From: Diadema setosum
Taxonomy: Eukaryota > Echinodermata > Echinoidea > Diadematoida > Diadematidae
Direction of reading: 5' to 3'
Length of the DNA: 64,000 bases
Assembly: GCA_033980235.1 (NCBI GenBank)
Contig: CM067062.1
Location: 2,199,709 to 2,263,708 of the forward strand
Both the position numbers and the translations under genes were made by a program. Positions 60,674 through 64,000 of the stretch are shown here, piece after piece (positions within the stretch are counted from its first letter, which is position 1; every line of letters starts with the position of its first letter). The notes under the pieces are model-generated. The model was not told the DNA's origin and made no database searches. It saw nothing but the letters and a program-made list of their open reading frames with translations.

Positions 60674-61195
60674 ATATAATAATAATACGCACACACACGC
60701 ATATATATTTGTATATATATATATATATATATATATAATTTGTATAGTACATACTTTATATGTTTATATTAGTTTATATAGGTTTACATGTATTATAAGA
60801 TGTTTATAAATGTAAAAATATGTATATGAACATAATATTTCATCTTATGTCATATCGTATCATATCGGTAACACATCATTTAATCATGAATTATATTATT
60901 TCATATTGTATCAATGTGAGAAACGATGTTTCTGCTGCTATCATTACCCATCATGTACAAGAGATAAGTCTATTTTTTCTGAAAACATTTTTAATTACAC
61001 AAAGAAGCTAAATCAGATATTTTTTTTGCTACCTAGTAAAAACCTCAGAAATAATGTAAAAGATATTAGCCAGTATAATCCCTTATAATGACATTGTTTC
61101 AGAATATTTGAAACTATTCATCACGGTAGCAAACGTTTCTGAGATGTATTTTCCCCCATTCTCTCTTCCTTTTACTTTACAGAGGAAAACTGTAA
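42073..61195 (+). CDS. CHRNA: Nicotinic acetylcholine receptor alpha-type subunit, 8 exons, 5'-incomplete (spanning entry)
   Basis: This is a ligand-gated cation channel subunit of the pentameric Cys-loop family, placed in the plasma membrane of neurons or muscle and opened by acetylcholine. Eight exons join in phase (0, 0, 2, 0, 0, 0, 2 at successive junctions) to about 528 residues plus a missing signal-peptide exon. Visible hallmarks are loop A (WRPDIVLYN), the Cys-loop with 13 residues between cysteines, loop B (GSWTHD), the vicinal cysteines of loop C (YACC) that define alpha subunits, M1, M2 (GEKVTLCIS...), M3 followed by THTMPAWVR, a roughly 150-residue cytoplasmic loop, and M4 (VIDRLFLW). 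The GEK start of M2 and the 20' glutamate indicate cation selectivity. THTMPxWV and the M2 sequence resemble heteromeric neuronal and muscle alphas more than alpha7/9/10. Which vertebrate subunit is orthologous cannot be decided here, so the symbol marks the family only. No frame break was seen in any exon. Confidence 0.95.
42513..42825. mobile_element. TTAA-flanked MITE, family 1, copy 1
   Basis: The element is bounded by TTAA at 42513 and 42822, with termini AGGGATTGTACAG and ACCATCCCT. Its interior shares AAAATTGGTTTTGAAATGGC with the copies at 51659 and (diverged) 58739. It lies at the start of the 12.9-kb intron. TTAA target sites and G-rich termini suggest piggyBac-type mobilisation, which is an inference. 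Confidence 0.75.
42826..45736. other. Intron sequence without further gene
   Basis: A CT microsatellite lies at 44001-44038. The other open frames lack motifs and splice context. Confidence 0.5.
44001..44038. repeat. (CT)n microsatellite
   Basis: About 19 uninterrupted CT units in the intron after exon 2. Confidence 0.95.
45737..45956. repeat. (TTGAA)n pentanucleotide array
   Basis: About 44 units, including a TGGAA cluster at about 45885-45905 and CTGAA variants at the right end. It is the reverse complement of the unit at 15204-15350. Confidence 0.95.
46551..46930. other. CpG-dense GC-rich segment in intron 2
   Basis: In AT-rich surroundings this stretch is packed with CpG and GC words such as TCCGCGG, GGCGCGATCGCGGC, GGGGCCGGGCG and GGCGCGAGCTCGCCTCG. 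The + frame at 46752-47066 is Arg-rich and without a domain. It could be an unmethylated regulatory island, an alternative promoter or first exon, or a GC-rich repeat. No exon could be defined. Confidence 0.4.
47760..48205. mobile_element. TTAA-flanked MITE, family 2
   Basis: Bounded by TTAA at 47760 and 48202. The termini AGGTATTAGCCCACATTTGT and, on the other strand, AGGTACTAGCCCACATTTGC are inverted repeats of about 23 bp. The 446-bp body has no coding capacity. It shares AGG-type ends and TTAA sites with family 1 but no obvious internal similarity. Confidence 0.8.
48211..48324. repeat. Tandem duplication, two 57-bp copies
   Basis: Copies at 48211-48267 and 48268-48324 share AAGAAGTTTCGAGAAGATCA and ATGTATCCGTAGTTT and differ at only a few bases. 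Confidence 0.9.
48340..48610. repeat. Degenerate repeat with GGAATAACGAA / GGATTAACAA words
   Basis: Words of the type CGGAATAA, GATTAACGAA, GGATTAACAAG, CGGAATAAC and GGAATAACGAACCTTAGGAA recur at irregular spacing across 270 bases, like an eroded short-unit repeat. Confidence 0.5.
48699..49041. mobile_element. TTAA-flanked MITE, family 1, diverged copy 2
   Basis: The left end is degraded (TTCAAGGAATAGTATAATTT) and the right end is ATCATCCAT|TTAA. The interior shares GTTTCAAAACCGATTTTCAT and CAAATAAACTTTT with the 58739 copy. Confidence 0.65.
49916..49944. repeat. Short (ACCG)n tract
   Basis: ACCGACCGACGGACCGACGG lies directly before the SINE head at about 49945. Confidence 0.6.
49945..50152 (+). 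mobile_element. tRNA-derived SINE, plus strand
   Basis: Box A-like AAGCTCAGTCGGTAGCGC (49953-49970) and box B GGTTCGATTCCC (49999-50010) are spaced as in a tRNA. The acceptor arms do not pair well and the sequence continues into TATAAATGGAGGTCCCGTGT and CACGTAAAAGATCCCA, so this is a SINE rather than a tRNA gene. The head resembles tRNA-Val. Confidence 0.75.
50153..50408 (-). mobile_element. tRNA-derived SINE, minus strand
   Basis: On the minus strand, box A-like TGGCTCAGTGGATCAGA (complement of 50384-50400) and box B-like GGTTCAAATCTCC (complement of 50344-50356) form a tRNA-like head. The minus-strand frame [20 protein letters not shown] is the translation of that head, a pattern common in invertebrate SINEs. 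It meets the previous SINE tail to tail near 50152. Confidence 0.7.
50409..51658. other. Intron sequence without further gene
   Basis: AC tracts lie at 50586-50620 and an AC/A run at 51101-51131. A T20-G9 tract at 51480-51507 precedes the next MITE. Confidence 0.5.
51659..52013. mobile_element. TTAA-flanked MITE, family 1, copy 3
   Basis: TTAA at 51659 and 52010. Termini AGGGATTGTATAGTTTTGGT and ACCATACCATCCCT. The interior carries TTTATTTGATGAAAATTGGT and, near the other end, its partial inverse CAGATTTTCATCAAATAAAC, so the whole element is a long imperfect palindrome. Confidence 0.8.
52014..55089. other. Intron 2 remainder, no further gene
   Basis: The open frames at 53376-53729 and 53807-54124 are AT-rich and lack domains. 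The right part of the latter ends in GGAATGCCCCTTTAA (to 54107), possibly one end of another TTAA element whose partner end was not found. Confidence 0.45.
55090..55134 (+). CDS. CHRNA: nAChR alpha coding exon 3 (canonical 45-nt exon)
   Basis: This exon is exactly 45 nt, phase 0 at both ends, with acceptor TGTGCAG and donor GTGAGT. It encodes [15 protein letters not shown], a close match to the invariant block that follows QIIDV in nAChR subunits (D-E-x-N-Q-x-x-T-x-x-x-W-x-x-Q). A 45-nt third exon is an ancestral feature of the family. Its exact fit to the exons before and after it rules out the look-alike at 50531-50576. Confidence 0.96.
55238..55383 (-). pseudogene. LINE (non-LTR retrotransposon) C-terminal fragment, minus strand
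   Basis: The minus-strand frame contains [20 protein letters not shown], continuing [20 protein letters not shown]. The T-x-x-H-I-V-x-D-C-x-L...PGGL-x-x-L pattern resembles the carboxy-terminal Cys/His region of LINE reverse-transcriptase polyproteins. No polymerase domain is present, so it is a short 3'-end relic in intron 3. Confidence 0.5.
55360..55430. repeat. Perfect 24-bp inverted repeat (hairpin) in intron 3
   Basis: GATAAGGTGTCATCTCTGCC, continuing GATC (55360-55383), is exactly complemented at 55407-55430. The loop is 23 bases. The left arm belongs to the LINE-like coding fragment, so the right arm looks like an inverted copy of its edge. Confidence 0.9.
56293..56402 (+). CDS. CHRNA: nAChR alpha coding exon 4 (canonical 110-nt exon, loop A)
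   Basis: The 110-nt exon starts in phase 0 after GCTGCACAG and ends in phase 2 before GTAAGC. It encodes [20 protein letters not shown], then [16 protein letters not shown] and two bases of the next codon. WxDxxLxWxPxxY and WRPDIVLYN are diagnostic. The tyrosine of VLYN is the conserved loop A aromatic residue. NIT is a potential glycosylation site. The 110-nt length is canonical for this exon. Confidence 0.97.
57060..57317. repeat. AAT/ATC and ACT-type trinucleotide-rich tract before exon 5
   Basis: Degenerate AAT, ATT and ATC triplets are followed by TTACTATTACTCTTACTG words up to the acceptor at 57317. The pyrimidines of exon 5's acceptor are supplied by this tract. Confidence 0.6.
57318..57759 (+). 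CDS. CHRNA: nAChR alpha coding exon 5 (Cys-loop, loops B and C, M1)
   Basis: The 442-nt exon completes the split Asn codon, continues [20 protein letters not shown] and ends at GEK. Cysteines at 57415 and 57457 bracket the 13-residue Cys-loop ([13 protein letters not shown]). Loop B is GSWTHD, where muscle alpha has Trp-Thr-Tyr. Loop C is [16 protein letters not shown] with the adjacent cysteines at 57607-57612. The spacing from CC to the following Tyr and Asp matches muscle alpha1, one residue longer than neuronal alpha3 or alpha7. M1 is roughly 57667-57740 ([15 protein letters not shown]). NGT is a sequon. The exon is GC-rich with C/G-ending codons, unlike its AT-rich introns. Confidence 0.97.
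58335..58673 (+). CDS. CHRNA: nAChR alpha coding exon 6 (M2 pore helix, M3)
   Basis: The exon begins in phase 0 after TCTTTCCAG with [20 protein letters not shown]. Joined to GEK of the previous exon, this is M2. It carries the 9' leucine gate, the 20' glutamate and an isoleucine at 12' where threonine is usual. M3 is [20 protein letters not shown] and onward, followed by [17 protein letters not shown] and the start of the cytoplasmic loop. The 3' end is set at the weak donor GTTAGG after ATG (58671-58673), because a stop codon follows within four codons and the phase fits the next exon. This end is less certain than the rest. Confidence 0.92.
58739..59124. mobile_element. TTAA-flanked MITE, family 1, copy 4, in the intron after exon 6
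   Basis: TTAA at 58739 and 59121. Termini AGGGGCTGTACTGGTTGAGG and ACTGTGCAGTTCCT. The interior is a long imperfect palindrome with TTTATTTGATGAAAATTGGC and CGATTTTCATCAAATAAACT. It fills over half of this 704-base intron. Confidence 0.8.
59378..59677 (+). CDS. CHRNA: nAChR alpha coding exon 7 (cytoplasmic M3-M4 loop)
   Basis: The exact 300-nt exon (100 residues, phase 0 both ends) lies between TCCCACGAAG and the donor GTACGC. It begins [20 protein letters not shown] and ends [20 protein letters not shown] plus K. The terminal acidic, basic and aliphatic stretch is the membrane-associated amphipathic helix that precedes M4 in this family. The middle of the loop is poorly conserved between subunits, so it supports the call by position, phase and codon use rather than by motif. 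The acceptor lacks a long pyrimidine run directly at its AG, but one lies upstream (CTTTCCTCTCTTATTCTC). Confidence 0.88.
60407..60600 (+). CDS. CHRNA: nAChR alpha coding exon 8 (M4 and extracellular tail)
   Basis: The 194-nt exon follows CCTCTCGCAG and reads [21 protein letters not shown] is the near-invariant lead into M4. M4 runs to about 60513. The tail is [17 protein letters not shown] with an NRT sequon. The donor GTGAGT at 60601 splits the last codon (phase 2). Confidence 0.95.
60616..60740. repeat. (AT)n microsatellite in the last intron
   Basis: AT blocks at 60616-60680 and 60714-60738 with an AC patch between them, starting 15 bases after the exon 8 donor. Confidence 0.95.
61183..61195 (+). 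CDS. CHRNA: nAChR alpha terminal coding exon (last four codons and stop)
   Basis: After a long pyrimidine tract ending TTTACTTTACAG, this exon completes an Ile codon and adds Gly-Lys-Leu and TAA. An alternative acceptor two bases downstream would give a different short tail (Met-Glu-Asn-Cys-Lys-stop). The first AG is preferred by position. So few codons give little homology support, so the exon rests on the splice signals and on the poly(A) signal downstream. Confidence 0.6.
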
Positions 61196-61375
61196 ATAAC
61201 GCTGGAGGCCTTCTAACTCTACCGTTACTCGAGACCCGATGTCTGCCGCAAGCTACCCGTGATCAGTTCATCGGTGATCTACACTGAAGCCTTTTTTACA
61301 GAGTGGACTGCTGTCCTATAACCGCGTATATCGGACAGAAGCCGAACAAAATAAAAAATGTACGGTTTGTTTCGT
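61196..61375 (+). other. Probable 3' UTR of the nAChR alpha gene
   Basis: The sequence runs from the TAA to just beyond the polyadenylation signal and has no ORF. The end is approximate, placed in the GT-rich stretch after AATAAA. Confidence 0.6.
61350..61355 (+). terminator. Polyadenylation signal AATAAA of the nAChR alpha gene
   Basis: AATAAA lies 155 bases after the stop codon and is followed within 15 bases by the GT-rich TACGGTTTGTTTCG, the usual layout of a cleavage and polyadenylation site. Confidence 0.65.
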
Positions 61376-62327
61376 CGCAGATTTTGTCGTCTTTTAATGG
61401 CCTTTGCGTATGTTGGACCAGCTTTGCTTTAGTCGATATTTGAAATAATTATTAGTATACATATTTGTTACATTAGAAACCGCAATGGCAAATGTGATGA
61501 ACAATAAAATGTCATAAAGCCTTGTCAAGTTGTTTTTAGCTTCGTGTCGGTAAGCATATTTGCAGAGATTATTTATCGCAATAGTGATAGAAGTGTGACT
61601 GTCACTGAGAGGCATAGGGTTGGATGAATTTTGGTGATTGAGGTGAGCAGAGATGAGCAAAATAGTTTACTATTTCTTGTAGTCTCACTTCAATACTTGC
61701 TCAAAAAAAAATACAGTGAATAAAAAAGAATATGACAGTTAATATATAGTACGGGTTGAATGCGATAAAAGTCATGCCACATGAACGATCTTTTATTACA
61801 TTTGGCGATATAGTGTGTATGTGTGTGCCAAAAAGCTTTGTTGTGTATGTCATTTTAGAAAAACTCCAGGCGCAGGTAGCCGTAACTTTACGCTCCATCC
61901 GTTTTCAAAGTATTACTCATGTTTTCGCCGACATTGGTGCTTTAGAAGGCACAATGAAAAGGCTGTATGTCAGAGTCTAGTTTATTTGAGGTTAAGGGTC
62001 ATTGCATCATGTGTAATTTACATCATTTACATCATTTTCATTGCATACTAGCTCATATTCTATTCTTGGAAATCTGTTGCTTATCTAATGAAGATGCTTT
62101 GTTCTCATTAATCGCAAATTTGTAGGTGAGAATATTTTTAGAACAGATTCATTATAATTTTTGCGGTGGCTTTACTATGAGAACAGAGAATGCACATAGA
62201 TATATGGTTATATCCATCATTACGTTTTTCCCTCACATTAACAACAGCAAAAAAGTGCCGCTATTTTGTAGTCCTGTACATATTGCCAGTTTAGGTGAGC
62301 AGTGCCACCATGATAGGATCATAGTGA
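61376..62327. other. No gene supported
   Basis: This 950-base stretch downstream of the poly(A) signal has short frames without domains and no recognised repeat. Confidence 0.5.
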
Positions 62328-62729
62328 GGTATGGTGGCCGAGTGGATAAGAGCGCTCGTTTCTGAATCACAACCATGAGCGTGGTGTTGGCTCGTGGGTT
62401 CGAGCCCAACAAAGCCCGATACGTTTGCCCTTCAGTACGGCACTTTGTCCACATTGCTGCTCTCCACCCAGGAGTATAAATGGGTACCCGGTGGGATGAG
62501 AATGATTTTGTTGGTTGACCAAGGTTCATCAGCATGTACACGCCTGTAAAATGGCTGCGACTGGCTGGAATGCTCCCCAGGGAGTGGAGAGTGAGCACTG
62601 TCAGTGCAGGTTGGAAATAATGTATCCGGTGACCTTGATAATAATGATAATCTGTAAAGCGAATAGAAATTCTTACCAGGACTGAAATGCGCTATATAAA
62701 AACTAGCTATTATCATCATTGTTATGATT
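62328..62729 (+). mobile_element. tRNA-derived SINE, apparently full length
   Basis: The head has box A TGGCCGAGTGGATAAGAGC (62335-62353) and box B GGGTTCGAGCCC (62396-62407) with an extra arm between, like tRNA-Ser or tRNA-Leu. The body contains TATAAATGGGTACCCGGTGG. The 3' tail reads TCTGTAAAGCGAATAGAAAT, then GAAATGCGCTATATAAAAAC, and ends in ATTATCATCATTGTTATG. Confidence 0.85.
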
Positions 62730-64000
62730 AACATGTGAAAAAAAAAATCGAACTATGCTTCCCCAGCACAAAAACGAGATTAGAAGACTTTCACCTTTTT
62801 ATGGTGGTTGAAACTCATTTTAGTGAAGGTATACAAAGTCACTAGACGAGGTAAGAGCCGTTGATCTCGAATTATTCTTAGCATCTGAGAGAATGAATAT
62901 TTCAAGCTGACTTGTATTATTTGAAGATATACTGGTTTAACCTTTTTTTCGGCGTACAAGTCAATCTTTTATTCAATGCCGGTATGCACTTTTAGATGCT
63001 AAATGTCGTAGTTGAAATTTACAAGAGAGGGCTTGCAAACTAGAACCGCAAAGTTTGTTATGGGAGTCTATGTCGCTGTCATTGGATGTTGTCGTCTTTT
63101 GTAATTAATCGATAAAGTGCTGGTTGCTTCATAACAGCAATAATTCCTAGTATCTGATCTATTCGAGCAGAAAGAAGCGTAGACTTCATGCTTCTGTTCT
63201 CGAGTTATTGTGACGTCATTTACTGTTCTCTCGTGTCATACATTTGGCTTGAACATTTTCAAAGATAACAATTTAATCAATTTTTTAGTCCCAATTATGA
63301 CAAGAATAGATTGGCAGTACTCTATAAAAATCATTTTTCTTTAAGACAAGTTTCAACGATGGAATCACATCATATCGTCGCAATATCTTCAATCATCAAT
63401 CAATTCTGTTAATGAAGATTATTCAATAGAAAAATGTTAAAAAATAGGGAGCATTTTCTAATACTTTTAGATGAGGCAGCTTCTTCAAAGAGGTGACGTA
63501 ATCATTATTGTTAAAGTACGAAATAAGTCCTAGTTGAGGTCACTTGCAAAGCAGAGTTCCCGCAGTTACGAAACTGATTAGAACAAGTTTCGGTGGATCT
63601 TGTGCATTTTACACATTTTGAAGCACTTAATGACTGATCAACAGTACCTGCCTCGTCTGATTCAATTATATATATCTGTAGACTATGCTTATATTTTTCA
63701 GTCTCTTTAATATTTCATATTTCGTCAATCACGATGGTTTTTTTGTTGTCTGTCAACGCTTTTCTTTCATTTATTGTCCATCTTTTCAATTGTTCCAGAC
63801 TCCGGCATCCAAGCAGTATTTGGCTGGTTTATCGTTGTGAAAAAAAAAATATAGAGCCTTTACTTCCTAAACATGTTGAATAAAATGTTTCCGTGAGGAA
63901 ATGATATTTCTCAAAGGGTTTCAAGGAGGCATATTTGTGTTTTTACTTTCCCTTATCACCCAAAGAGGATCTTAAAAAGTTTCAATCTCGGTCCAAAGGA
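62730..64000. other. No gene supported
   Basis: AT-rich sequence with no long open frame, no recognised repeat boundary and no exon. Confidence 0.55.

Noticed and set aside
62328..62410. Genuine tRNA-Ser or tRNA-Leu gene
   Set aside because: The head lacks a clean acceptor stem and is followed by a typical SINE body and tail.

Overview
The window is animal nuclear DNA. It is AT-rich and intron-rich, and it is full of microsatellites, tRNA-derived SINEs, short inverted-repeat elements and a decayed Tc1/mariner copy. There are no bacterial-style operons. The repeat types (SINE tails resembling TGTAAAGCG...ATGCGCTATATAA, TTAA-flanked MITEs, long AC/AT, CTA and TTCAA arrays) together with a divergent neuronal/muscle-type nicotinic receptor gene suggest a marine invertebrate, most likely an echinoderm such as a sea urchin. 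The taxon is an inference and was not tested.

The only gene that can be reconstructed with confidence is a nicotinic acetylcholine receptor (nAChR) alpha subunit on the + strand. Eight coding exons run from 42073 to 61195: 42073-42215, 55090-55134, 56293-56402, 57318-57759, 58335-58673, 59378-59677, 60407-60600 and 61183-61195. Phases are compatible throughout and the canonical 45-nt and 110-nt exons are present. Together they give about 528 residues of mature protein, with a Cys-loop, the vicinal cysteine pair of alpha subunits, four membrane segments, a cation-type M2 and a short extracellular tail. The first coding exon (start codon and signal peptide) was not found and must lie upstream of 42073, in this window or beyond it. 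The first identified intron (42216-55089) is 12.9 kb and carries most of the intragenic repeats. A polyadenylation signal lies at 61350.

The 42 kb upstream of the gene contains no other gene that I can support strongly. It holds a minus-strand SINE (70-312), many simple repeats, a possible decayed minus-strand terminal exon (12507-12710, with an AATAAA downstream), an internally deleted Tc1/mariner copy with about 206-bp terminal inverted repeats (32119-33159), and several small palindromic elements. Inside the gene, introns contain four related TTAA-flanked MITEs, a second TTAA-flanked MITE, two tRNA-derived SINEs in opposite orientation, a LINE C-terminal fragment next to a perfect 24-bp hairpin, and a CpG-dense segment near 46.7 kb. 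Downstream of the gene is one full-length-looking tRNA-derived SINE (62328-62729).

I found no clearly new gene system. The points most worth a second look are the conserved gene architecture with its missing first exon, the elements inserted next to its exons, the microsatellite-flanked mariner copy, and the CpG-dense intronic island.
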